A DNA stretch of 64,000 nt from Pseudomonadota bacterium (GTDB lineage: Bacteria; Pseudomonadota; Gammaproteobacteria; Burkholderiales; Gallionellaceae), in assembly GCA_021848465.1 (NCBI GenBank), contig JAJZUP010000003.1, positions 288,903 through 352,902 on the forward strand, given 5' to 3'. The notes under the pieces were generated by a model, which saw only the letters and a program-made list of their open reading frames with translations, was not told where the DNA came from and made no database searches. The translations under genes were made by a program, and so were the position numbers. This document shows, one piece after another, positions 48,848 through 56,367 of the stretch; within the stretch, counting starts at the first letter, position 1, and each line of letters opens with the position of its first letter.

Positions 48848-50394
48848 GTGGTACTCCATTCGCTGCGGGCGTTGACCGGGGTCCAGATGCTCAGTGCGCG
48901 GCGCGCCACCTCGCTGTCGCTGAACGGATGCTTGACGCCATTGATTTCCTGGTAGTCCTCGTGCCCTTTTCCGGCGATCAGCACGGTATCCGTGGCATGT
49001 GCGGAAGCGATGGCGCGCGCGATGGCCTGCGCGCGATCCTCGATCACCTGGCAGTTGTCGCCCTGCACGCCGAACAGGATGGCGTCGATGATGGCGCGCG
49101 GACTTTCGCTGCGCGGGTTGTCGCTGGTAACGATGCAGGAGTCGGCATGGCTCGACGCCACGGCGCCCATCATCGGACGCTTGCCACGATCGCGATCGCC
49201 GCCGCAGCCGAATACGCAAATAATCCGTCCCTGGGCCGGAGCGGTGATTTCGCGCAAGGTCTGCAAAACTTTTTCCAGTGCATCCGGGGTGTGCGCATAG
49301 TCCACCACCACGGTCGGCTTGTCCTTGCCACCCAACGTTTGCAAGCGCCCGGCGACCGGCCTCTGCTGCGCAAGCTCGTCCGCAGCCGCCTGCAATGGCT
49401 GCCCGCTTACCAGCAACACGGCCAGGCTCCCCAGCAGGTTGGACGCATTGAAGCGGCCGATCAGTTTGCTATGGATATCATGCTGCCCCCAGCTCGACTG
49501 GATACGCAACGACATGCCCTGCGCATCCATGTGCAAATCGGCACCGAATACCATGCGCAGCCCCTGGCGCTCGGCCAGCGCCAGCGCGTCCGGAGTCATG
49601 CCGTAGCCGATGACCTCGACCGGCGCGTCGCGCAACATTTCGGCCAGTTCTGCGCCAAACGGATCGTCGAGGTTCAGTACCGCATACTTGAGGTTTTCCC
49701 AGCCAAACAGGCGACGCTTTGACTGCGCATAGCTGTGCATGTCGCCGTGGTAATCGAGGTGGTCGCGGCTCAGGTTGGTCAGCAACGCCACATCGTAATG
49801 CACGTTGTTTACCCGTCCCTGGCTCAGCGCATGCGAAGACACTTCCATCACGGCCGCCTTGGCGCCCTGGCGCAGGTACTCGGCCAGCAGGCCATGCACG
49901 CTGATTGCTTCCGGCGTGGTATTCAGGCTCGGTTGCAGATCACCGAGGAAGCCGTTGCCGAGAGTTCCGAGCAAGGCGCTGTTGCGCCCGAGCGCGGTCA
50001 GCGCGCTGCGTATCCAGTGGCTGCAGGTCGTCTTGCCGTTGGTGCCGGTCACTCCCACCATCCACAATTGGTACGACGGACTGCCATACACATGGTCTGC
50101 CAGTGCCCCGGCCTGATGGCGCAGGTCGGTGACCGGCAAGTGCGGCACCGTCCAGGACTCGTCCCAAGCGAAACCTTTGGCTTCCCAGATCACGGCATTC
50201 GCGCCGCGCGCAATCGCCTGTGCGATAAAGTGCCGGCCATCGGCTTGCCCGCCGGGGTAGGCCACGAATGTATCGCCGGGCTGTATCTGGCGGCTGTCCG
50301 TAACCAGGCGCGTAATGCGGACGCCGAGTTCATCCAGCCAAGCGGGATTGAATACTGCCGATGACTGCGGGGACAACATGACGTTATGGCTCAT
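48844..50394 (-). CDS. murE: UDP-MurNAc-L-Ala-D-Glu--2,6-diaminopimelate ligase
   Basis: Adds meso-diaminopimelate to the stem peptide. The 516 residues include TDSRQIQPGDTFVAY (about 35-49), the P-loop VTGTNGKTTCSHWI (about 114-127), VMEVSSHALSQGRVNNV and the DAP-specificity motif DNPRSESP (about 429-436), where DNPR marks diaminopimelate use. The start overlaps the ftsI stop by four bases. Confidence 0.97.
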   Translation of the reverse strand: MSHNVMLSPQSSAVFNPAWLDELGVRITRLVTDSRQIQPGDTFVAYPGGQADGRHFIAQAIARGANAVIWEAKGFAWDESWTVPHLPVTDLRHQAGALADHVYGSPSYQLWMVGVTGTNGKTTCSHWIRSALTALGRNSALLGTLGNGFLGDLQPSLNTTPEAISVHGLLAEYLRQGAKAAVMEVSSHALSQGRVNNVHYDVALLTNLSRDHLDYHGDMHSYAQSKRRLFGWENLKYAVLNLDDPFGAELAEMLRDAPVEVIGYGMTPDALALAERQGLRMVFGADLHMDAQGMSLRIQSSWGQHDIHSKLIGRFNASNLLGSLAVLLVSGQPLQAAADELAQQRPVAGRLQTLGGKDKPTVVVDYAHTPDALEKVLQTLREITAPAQGRIICVFGCGGDRDRGKRPMMGAVASSHADSCIVTSDNPRSESPRAIIDAILFGVQGDNCQVIEDRAQAIARAIASAHATDTVLIAGKGHEDYQEINGVKHPFSDSEVARRALSIWTPVNARSEWSTT

Positions 50395-52124
50395 GTGTCC
50401 TCCTTGATCAGCTCGTCTGGATTCGGCTGCATCACGTTATTCAGCGGCGCATCGTTCGGCACGTTGAGCTGACGCAGTGCTGCGCCCATGACGTTGCTGA
50501 ATGCTGGGGCCGCCACCTGTCCGCCGTAATATTCTGCACCGCTTGGATCATTCACCATGACAGCCACGATCAGGCGCGGATTGGACGCCGGAGCCAGGCC
50601 CACAAACGACGCCACGTAGTGGTTAACGTAATGGCCGCCGTCCAGTTTGTGCGCGGTGCCGGTTTTACCCGCCACGCGATAGCCGTTGATCTGCGCTTCC
50701 GGCGCGGTGCCGCCTGGCCGCACCACCAGCTCAAGCATCTCCCTGACCTCTTGCGCCGTGTTTGCCGAGAACACCTTGGTGCCAACCACTGGAGCGTCCT
50801 GCTTGAGCAGTGTGATCGGCTTCAATTCGCCATCGTTGGCAAAAACCGTGTAGGCGCGCGCCAGTTGCAGCAGGTTTACAGAGATGCCGTTGCCATACGA
50901 CATAGTCGCCTGCTCGATCGGGCGCCAGGTGTTGTAGTCGCGCAAGCGGCCCGGCGCTTCACCAGGAAACTCGCTGCCGGTCGGCGCACCGAAACCGGCC
51001 TCGTGCAAGCCATGCCAGAATTGCTCGGGTTTCATCGATAGCGCAATTTTGGAAGCGCCCACATTGCTGGACTTCTGGATCACCTGGGCTACGGTGAGGT
51101 AAGCCTCCGGGTGCGTATCGTGAATCTTGCGCCCGCCCACGGTGTATACCCCGTGCTCGGTATTGATCTCGGTATCCGGTTTGATCTTGCCAAGGTCAAG
51201 CGCCGTGGCAATCGTAAACGGCTTCATGGTCGACCCCGGCTCGAACAGGTCGGTCACCGCGTGGTTGCGCATGACATTCGGCGCCGGTTTTTCACGGTTG
51301 TTCGGGTTATAGCTGGGCCAGTTTGCCAGCGCCAGCAATTCTCCGGTTTTCGCATCCAGCACCACGATGGAGCCGCTCTTTGCCTGGTGCTCTTCAACGG
51401 TCTTCTTGATCTCACGGAACGCCAGGAACTGGATCTTGTTATCCAGGCTCAGCGCAATATCGCTACCCTCCTTGGGCGCGCGCAGGCTGGCCACGTCTTC
51501 CACGATGTGGCCGCGCCGGTCCTTGATCACGCGCTGGCTGCCGGCCTTGCCTCCGAGTTGCGACTGCATAGCCAGCTCAATGCCTTCCTGGCCGTTGTCA
51601 TCCACGCTGGTAAAGCCGAGTAAATGCGAGGTTACTTCGCCGCCGGGATAGTAGCGCCGGTACTCGCGCTTCAACGACACGCCGGCAATGCCCAGCCGCT
51701 CGACCTTGCCAGCCTGCTCTGGCGGCAACTGGCGGCGCAGGTAGACGAAGTCGCGCGAGGTGTCAAACAGGCGCTCTTTCACTTCCTGCATGCTCATGCC
51801 CAGCAAACGCGCAAGGTCGCGCACCTGCTGGGACGTTGCATCGACATCCGGCGGGCTGGCCCAGACCGACTCGACCGGCGTGCTGATCGCCAACGGCTCG
51901 CCATGGCGATCGGTGATCATGCCGCGATGCGCATTGATGTCGATTACCCGGCCGTAGCGCGCATCCCCTTTCTGTTGCAGGAAATCATCGTGAATCGCCT
52001 GCAAGTAAATTCCGCGCACCAGCAGACCGGCAAGCCCGCCCATCAGCAGCACGAACAGCAGGCGCGAACGCCAGGGCGGCAGCGCCAGTTGCCCGGTGGT
52101 TTTGATGTTGGCTGCCGGCTTCAT
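50391..52124 (-). CDS. ftsI: Penicillin-binding protein 3 (septal transpeptidase) FtsI
   Basis: Cross-links septal peptidoglycan and partners FtsW. The 577 residues have a cytoplasmic tail, one membrane helix (about 20-42), the PBP dimer domain, and the transpeptidase with SxxK as S298-T-M-K301, SSN at about 350-352 and KTGTAHK at about 489. The order and spacing are normal for class B PBPs. A C-terminal acidic tail (NPDELIKEDT) follows the core. Confidence 0.97.
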   Translation of the reverse strand: MKPAANIKTTGQLALPPWRSRLLFVLLMGGLAGLLVRGIYLQAIHDDFLQQKGDARYGRVIDINAHRGMITDRHGEPLAISTPVESVWASPPDVDATSQQVRDLARLLGMSMQEVKERLFDTSRDFVYLRRQLPPEQAGKVERLGIAGVSLKREYRRYYPGGEVTSHLLGFTSVDDNGQEGIELAMQSQLGGKAGSQRVIKDRRGHIVEDVASLRAPKEGSDIALSLDNKIQFLAFREIKKTVEEHQAKSGSIVVLDAKTGELLALANWPSYNPNNREKPAPNVMRNHAVTDLFEPGSTMKPFTIATALDLGKIKPDTEINTEHGVYTVGGRKIHDTHPEAYLTVAQVIQKSSNVGASKIALSMKPEQFWHGLHEAGFGAPTGSEFPGEAPGRLRDYNTWRPIEQATMSYGNGISVNLLQLARAYTVFANDGELKPITLLKQDAPVVGTKVFSANTAQEVREMLELVVRPGGTAPEAQINGYRVAGKTGTAHKLDGGHYVNHYVASFVGLAPASNPRLIVAVMVNDPSGAEYYGGQVAAPAFSNVMGAALRQLNVPNDAPLNNVMQPNPDELIKEDT

Positions 52125-52411
52125 GGTTGCGCCGCCTTGCTTGCGTCCGGCTCAATTCGCACAAACTGGATTTGCCGGCCTTGCGGCATCTGCATTTGCA
52201 GCTGACGCCCGGCGATTTTCTCGACGCGCGCTGGCAATGCGAGCGTGCTCTGCTCAAGCTGCAATTGCCCCCACTCCACTTCCATCTGCTGGGCGCGGTC
52301 TTTTTCGTTTTGCAGGTCGATGAAATACTTGCGCGCCTTGTGCTGGGATGTCACCACCCCGAGCGCACAGGCAATCGCCACCAGCAGAAGGAGCAGGTTG
52401 ACCCTAAGCAC
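52121..52411 (-). CDS. ftsL: Cell division protein FtsL
   Basis: Small bitopic division protein that forms a complex with FtsB and FtsQ and activates FtsWI. I chose the GTG start at 52409-52411 (reads [20 protein letters not shown]), with GGAGG five bases upstream; it overlaps the rsmH stop by eight bases. An ATG nine codons earlier (52438) is possible. The 96 residues show one membrane helix near the start and a coiled-coil [20 protein letters not shown], ending in a Gln-rich RLxMQxP-type motif. Confidence 0.85.
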   Translation of the reverse strand: MLRVNLLLLLVAIACALGVVTSQHKARKYFIDLQNEKDRAQQMEVEWGQLQLEQSTLALPARVEKIAGRQLQMQMPQGRQIQFVRIEPDASKAAQP

Positions 52412-53345
52412 CCGTCCCTCCGGTAAATTCAGCCACACGCAACACGGCGCTGCGCGCGCGCGGATTCTGCTCGACCTCGCGCTCGCCTGGATAAATGGCC
52501 TTTCCCACCACCTTCATTTTTGCCGGAGGAATATCTGCCTGCCGGATCGGCAGGTTGCGCGGCAGCTTGTCTGCCTGGGACATATCCCTCATGAAACGCT
52601 TCACAATCCGGTCTTCGAGGGAGTGGAAGCTGATGATGGCCATTCTGCCGCCCTCTCTCAGACTATCCACGCATTGCGGCAGCACGCTCTCGAGCTCTTC
52701 GAGTTCGCGGTTGATATAAATCCGTATAGCCTGAAAGGTGCGCGTTGCCGGATTCTTGCCGGGTTCGCGGGTGCGCACTGCTTGCGCGACAATCTCGCCA
52801 AGTTGCCGCGTGGTGCGGATGGGTGTTTCCTGGCGCGCAGTAACAAGCGCTCTTGCAATCTTCCTAGCAAACCGTTCTTCGCCGTAGCCACCAATCACCT
52901 CCGCCAACTCGCCCTCATCCACCGTCGCCAGCCATTGCGCCGCCGTTTCGCCCCGGCTGGTATCCATACGCATATCCAGCGGCGCATCGAAACGGAAACT
53001 GAATCCGCGCTGCGCATCGTCAAGCTGCGGCGACGACACCCCGAGATCCAGCAGCACACCATCCACCTTATCCACACCACACTGCAGCAATACCTCGCGC
53101 ATATCGGCAAAACCGCTATGCACAATCGTGAAGCGCGCGTCGCCGATCGCCTGCGCGGCAGCAACTGCTGCCGGGTCCTTGTCCAATGCGATCAGCCGCC
53201 CCGCGGGCCCCAGTCGTTCCAGTATCAGCCGGCTATGCCCGCCGCGCCCGAACGTCCCGTCGACATAAACCCCGTCCGGCCTCACCTGCAACGCATCTAC
53301 AGCCTCATGCAACAGGACGGTCTCGTGGACCCGCTCCTGACTCAC
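52404..53345 (-). CDS. rsmH: 16S rRNA (cytosine-1402-N4)-methyltransferase RsmH
   Basis: Methylates the ribosomal P-site base C1402. The 313 residues begin with [13 protein letters not shown], followed by the SAM-binding [16 protein letters not shown] (about 27-42), [19 protein letters not shown] (about 99-117) and the C-terminal [14 protein letters not shown]. Second gene of the dcw cluster, overlapping mraZ by four bases. Confidence 0.97.
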   Translation of the reverse strand: MSQERVHETVLLHEAVDALQVRPDGVYVDGTFGRGGHSRLILERLGPAGRLIALDKDPAAVAAAQAIGDARFTIVHSGFADMREVLLQCGVDKVDGVLLDLGVSSPQLDDAQRGFSFRFDAPLDMRMDTSRGETAAQWLATVDEGELAEVIGGYGEERFARKIARALVTARQETPIRTTRQLGEIVAQAVRTREPGKNPATRTFQAIRIYINRELEELESVLPQCVDSLREGGRMAIISFHSLEDRIVKRFMRDMSQADKLPRNLPIRQADIPPAKMKVVGKAIYPGEREVEQNPRARSAVLRVAEFTGGTGA

Positions 53346-53788
53346 AGCGTAAAGCCCTCCAGCTCGGGCGGCAGCGCTCCCGCATCGAATCCGGCCATCT
53401 TTTCGTTCTGCGCCTGCCAGCGCGACTCATCCCACAACTCGAATTTATTGCCCTGCCCCACCAGCATCACGCGCTTGTCCAGCACCGCGTAACTGCGCAA
53501 GGTGGGCGAAACCAGCACGCGCCCTGCGGCATCCATCACCACATCTTCTGCGTGTCCGACCAGGAATCTTTGCAATGCGCGAATGCGCGGATTGAACGCG
53601 GAAAGCTGCATCAGCTTGTCGCGGATAGGCAACCACTCCGGCTGGGGGTAAAGCAACAGGCAACCATCGGCATCGGCGGTCAACACCAATTGCCCGGCGC
53701 AATGCTCAAGCAGCATATCGCGATGCCGTGCCGGTATCGCGAACCTGCCCTTGCTATCCAGATTTAGCTGCGCCGCCCCTTGAAACAT
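53342..53788 (-). CDS. mraZ: Transcriptional regulator MraZ
   Basis: AbrB-fold DNA-binding protein that represses the dcw promoter. The start is ATG 53786-53788 ([20 protein letters not shown]); upstream codons in the open frame lie in the operator. The 148 residues contain two SpoVT-AbrB-like repeats, marked by [14 protein letters not shown] (about 9-22) and [14 protein letters not shown] (about 84-97). Its own operator repeats lie directly upstream, as expected for autoregulation. Confidence 0.95.
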   Translation of the reverse strand: MFQGAAQLNLDSKGRFAIPARHRDMLLEHCAGQLVLTADADGCLLLYPQPEWLPIRDKLMQLSAFNPRIRALQRFLVGHAEDVVMDAAGRVLVSPTLRSYAVLDKRVMLVGQGNKFELWDESRWQAQNEKMAGFDAGALPPELEGFTL

Positions 53789-53807
53789 TTCCCTGACCAC
53801 CCCTTTA

Positions 53808-53842
53808 CCCACAAAAACCCACTTTTCACCACTTCACACCAC
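53808..53842 (-). promoter_or_regulatory. MraZ operator: four direct repeats at 10-base period
   Basis: On the minus strand GTGGT, GTGGT, GTGGG and GTGGG occur at 53838-53842, 53828-53832, 53818-53822 and 53808-53812, exactly 10 bases apart, with a degenerate fifth repeat at 53798-53802. MraZ is known to bind GTGGG-N5 repeats upstream of its own gene. Here they overlap the expected transcription start just downstream of the -10 box. Confidence 0.88.
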
Positions 53843-53869
53843 TATATTGAATTTTTCATGGGTGGTCAA
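53841..53869 (-). promoter_or_regulatory. Promoter of the dcw cluster
   Basis: On the minus strand TTGACC (53864-53869) and TATAGT (53841-53846) are 17 bases apart. It reads into the MraZ operator and mraZ and is the only strong promoter seen ahead of the long division and cell-wall operon. Confidence 0.85.
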
Positions 53870-54219
53870 GCTGAAAAACGGGATTTTTCTTTTTAGGACA
53901 AGGAGTTATAAGAATATGTTAACGCAAATTAAATATGCTTAAAAAGCAATAGATTGCGAAAAATAGCTAAAGTTGTTTATGAGGGAGAAGGGCAATTCAT
54001 CGCTTTAAATAGATAAAGAGCCGCTGAATAAGTCCGCTTGCCCCTCCCGAGCCAAGAACAGACTGTAGCAATCGCCGCCAAAAGAATGAGAACGAAGAAT
54101 CAAGCCGCCCACACCAAGCCCCCCCCCCTCGCGCCGAGCCCATGAAAACCCCATTAACCCGGGCCAAACCACGCGCTCCCAACCCAACAAGTTGGCGCAA
54201 CCACCTGATTTAGCACCAC
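53870..54219. other. Intergenic stretch, no supported gene
   Basis: The first part (to about 53990) is AT-rich; the second is GC-rich and includes a run of nine C (54120-54128). A minus-strand frame of about 60 codons (54005-54190) lacks any family feature and crosses the C run, so I do not call it. Small hairpins are possible but nothing convincing is present. Confidence 0.5.
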
Positions 54220-54334
54220 AAAAAAATATCCCCCGAGTGTTAGCTCGGGGGATAAAGGTCTTAACAAAGGGAGGGGAAGTTAAGACCCCATATCTCAGGG
54301 AGGGGGAGATATGAAGTAATTTTCATTACTCGAC
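54220..54334 (-). ncRNA. Candidate small RNA with two anti-Shine-Dalgarno hairpin loops
   Basis: Read on the minus strand, four hairpins follow in about 115 bases. SL1: 6-bp stem, GAAA loop (54315-54330). SL2: 8-bp stem (54289-54296 / 54306-54313), loop CCCCTCCCT. SL3: 9-bp stem (54257-54265 / 54279-54287), loop TTCCCCTCCCTTT. SL4: perfect 11-bp GC stem (54227-54237 / 54244-54254) followed by TTTTTTT, a textbook terminator. SL2 and SL3 present the same C-rich core, complementary to ribosome-binding sites, although their stems are unrelated. This matches the plan of CuckooRNA/alpha-r14 (CcsR) and Neisseria NmsR/RcoF-type trans-acting sRNAs. The start is inferred from the promoter. Confidence 0.7.
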
Positions 54335-54337
54335 GCA

Positions 54338-54366
54338 TTAGGTGGGGTATTTCCGGAAAAGTTCAA
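54338..54366 (-). promoter_or_regulatory. Heat-shock (sigma32)-like promoter of the small RNA
   Basis: On the minus strand TTGAA (54362-54366) is followed after 14 bases by CCCCACCTAA (54338-54347), close to the sigma32 pattern CTTGAA-N13-15-CCCCAT. The same bases fit a sigma70 promoter less well (TTGAAC and CCTAAT). Initiation would be near 54331-54334. Confidence 0.5.
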
Positions 54367-54580
54367 TAGTACTTAACAAAAATTTTTCATTCAGGGAAAA
54401 CCAAAGCTGCGGCGCTCATCCCGGCCGAGTGGCAAATATGCAACAGAAAGCAAGTGACAGTTGCAGCGCTAGCGAGCCTGGATAACAATCCAGCCCGCAG
54501 TAAAAACATAAGAAATGCTCAGGGAGATTCACCGCAAAGCCAAAGGCTGCGGCGAGCTGCACCATGGTTGTTATAGATGT

Positions 54581-54615
54581 GAAAAAGAGAAGGCCGGCAT
54601 TTGCCGGCCTTTTTT
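54581..54615. terminator. Bidirectional Rho-independent terminator
   Basis: A perfect 9-bp stem (aaggccggc 54590-54598 / gccggcctt 54603-54611) with loop attt. On the plus strand it runs into TTTTTT (54610-54615); on the minus strand CTCTTTTTC follows. It probably ends the EamA transporter transcript (minus strand); no plus-strand gene is seen upstream of it. The bases from 54367 to 54580 hold no other supported feature. Confidence 0.75.
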
Positions 54616-54699
54616 GTGCTGGGGTCTGCGATTCGGCCAAAGCGGAAACGCTAACAATCCCCACGCATGTCTGTCTGGAAATATATAACTACCGAATAA

Positions 54700-55749
54700 T
54701 TAATGGCTGTGCCGATGATGCGTATCGGGAAAATGTAAATGTGTGTGCGTTAGCGGCTGGTGTTTGTGCAAATGGCTATGCCGAGTACCGAAGGGCACGG
54801 GAGGGTTATGTTCATGCTGGTGATGTTCATCATGAATGTGCTCATGTTCGTGCCACATTTCTTCATGAGTATGTTTGTGCTCATGCCGTTCAGTCAGATG
54901 CAGCCATACCCCTACCCCCATTAAGCTCCCCGAAACAAGCAGAGGAATGGTAATTGCCTCTCCCATCAGCACAGCCACAAGAGCGCCAAAGAAAGGCGCA
55001 ACAGAAAAATAGGCCCCTGTCCGTGATGTACCAAGGTAACGCAGCCCTACGACAAATAAGGTAAGGCTCACTCCATAAGCAAAGAAGCCGATCAGCATTG
55101 CGCCAGCCAGATTGGGTAATGTGGGCATAGAGGCCCCCAGCGAGAAGGCCAGAACCAAATTGATTGCACCGGATACCAAACCTTTAGTTGATGCAACCCA
55201 AGTGGCATCTGCAAGCGATACTTTTCGCGTAAGGTTGTTATCAACCCCCCAGGCAAAGCAAGCACCCAGTACAGAGAGTGACGGCCACCATTCTGAAAGT
55301 TGTGCATTGGTCGGCCAACTCAGCACCGCTGCACCGGCAACAATGGCGGCCATGCCGAACGCTATCCGCCGATCAAAGTTTTCCCTGAAGGCAAACCAAG
55401 CCAGAAGTGCGGTAAATACGCTTTCGGCATTAAGTAGTAGTGAGGTGCCGGAAGCCGGCATGCCGCTCAAGCCCACCATAAGCAGCACAGGGCCAACGAC
55501 GCCGCCGGACAGAATTGCTCCTCCAAACCAGATTCGCTCATTTCGGGGAAGATGGACGACTGGTGCCTTAATAAACAAACGGTATAACTTCAAACCAAGA
55601 CCAGAGCCCAGATAAAGCAGGCCCGCCAGCAGCCATGGATTGACAGCATCGAGCAAAAGCTTGGCCAGCGGCGTTCCAACGCCAAACAATATAGCCGCCC
55701 CCAATGCAGCAGGAACGCCTTTCTGTCGAATGCCCTTTACCCAGCCCAT
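54700..55749 (-). CDS. EamA/DMT-family transporter with a long His-rich C-terminal tail
   Basis: Inner-membrane protein with ten likely helices in two EamA repeats (LGAAILFGVGTPLAKLLLDAV... and LGACFAWGVDNNLTRKVS...). The start is taken at ATG 55747-55749 (MGWVKGIRQK), giving 349 residues; the frame is open 31 codons further. After the last helix (LMGVGVWLHL) comes a 63-residue cytoplasmic tail with 23 histidines, including HEHKHTH, HEHEHIHDEHHQHEH and the end HLHFPDTHHRHSH. Such a tail probably binds Ni, Co or Zn, so the substrate may be a metal or a metal-dependent metabolite; this is inference. Confidence 0.82.
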   Translation of the reverse strand: MGWVKGIRQKGVPAALGAAILFGVGTPLAKLLLDAVNPWLLAGLLYLGSGLGLKLYRLFIKAPVVHLPRNERIWFGGAILSGGVVGPVLLMVGLSGMPASGTSLLLNAESVFTALLAWFAFRENFDRRIAFGMAAIVAGAAVLSWPTNAQLSEWWPSLSVLGACFAWGVDNNLTRKVSLADATWVASTKGLVSGAINLVLAFSLGASMPTLPNLAGAMLIGFFAYGVSLTLFVVGLRYLGTSRTGAYFSVAPFFGALVAVLMGEAITIPLLVSGSLMGVGVWLHLTERHEHKHTHEEMWHEHEHIHDEHHQHEHNPPVPFGTRHSHLHKHQPLTHTHLHFPDTHHRHSH

Positions 55750-55936
55750 ATCTTTCTCTTCAGTAAGTTTGAGCCAGACTATGCGATTTTTCTGTGGTCG
55801 TCCAATAGGTGCATAGAGAACCGGGTGACAGAATTGGTGCAAGTAGCGGACACGTGTGAAAAAATGACTGGCGACCTCATTGACCGACTAGTCGTCGCAA
55901 AATACCTGATGCCTGAAAAGAAAAAACTAGAATAAG
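55750..55936. other. Intergenic region between the transporter and rnpB
   Basis: No gene supported. On the minus strand the end of rnpB is followed by TTATTCTAGTTTTTTCTTTTC, which likely serves as its terminator tail (about 55915-55935). Confidence 0.5.
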
Positions 55937-56286
55937 GTGAAGCTGGCCGGTAAGCCGGGTTCTGTCGTGGACAGTCATTCCTCTAGGCGTTTCGTTACCT
56001 GACGCTCAAGCAACCTACCCGCAGGCGACGCGAGCAACGTCATTACCTGCCTATTTGGTCTTGCTCCGGATGGAGTTTACCGTGCCGTCCGTGTTACCAC
56101 GTCCGCGGTGGGCTCTTACCCCGCCGTTTCACCCTTACCAGTCAACTTGCGCAAACTGGCGGTTTATTTTCTGTGGCACTGTTCATCACCTCACGGTGTC
56201 CGGCCGTTAGCCGGCATCCTGCTCTGTGGAGCCCGGACTTTCCTCTCCGTGCAACAAGGCACGCAGCGACTGTCTGGCCTGCTTCA
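55937..56286 (-). ncRNA. rnpB: RNase P RNA (bacterial class A)
   Basis: Catalytic RNA that matures the 5' ends of tRNAs. On the minus strand the universally conserved GAGGAAAGTCCGGGCTCC (5' P4 region) occurs near 56230-56247, and the 3' half ends with ACAGAACCCGGCTTACCGGC near 55948-55967, giving a length of about 350 bases. Internal GCCGGCTAACGGCCGG and the GGTAAGGGTGAAACGGCGGG (CR IV-like) segments agree with class A. The exact ends are estimated. Between it and ppx (56287-56367) no gene is seen. Confidence 0.93.
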
Positions 56287-56367
56287 AGCGAATGGTAACA
56301 TGAAGGAGGCAGGTGCCCGGATCAATATCCAACGAGCGCTGACTGCACCACTGCTGCGCAATGCGGC

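Noticed and set aside
54005..54190. Minus-strand ORF of about 60 codons upstream of mraZ
   Set aside because: Crosses a run of nine C, has no ribosome site or family feature, and the adjacent sequence is better explained as non-coding.
54416..54664. 82-codon minus-strand ORF beside the transporter terminator
   Set aside because: Reads through a strong terminator hairpin and has no start signal or recognisable domain.
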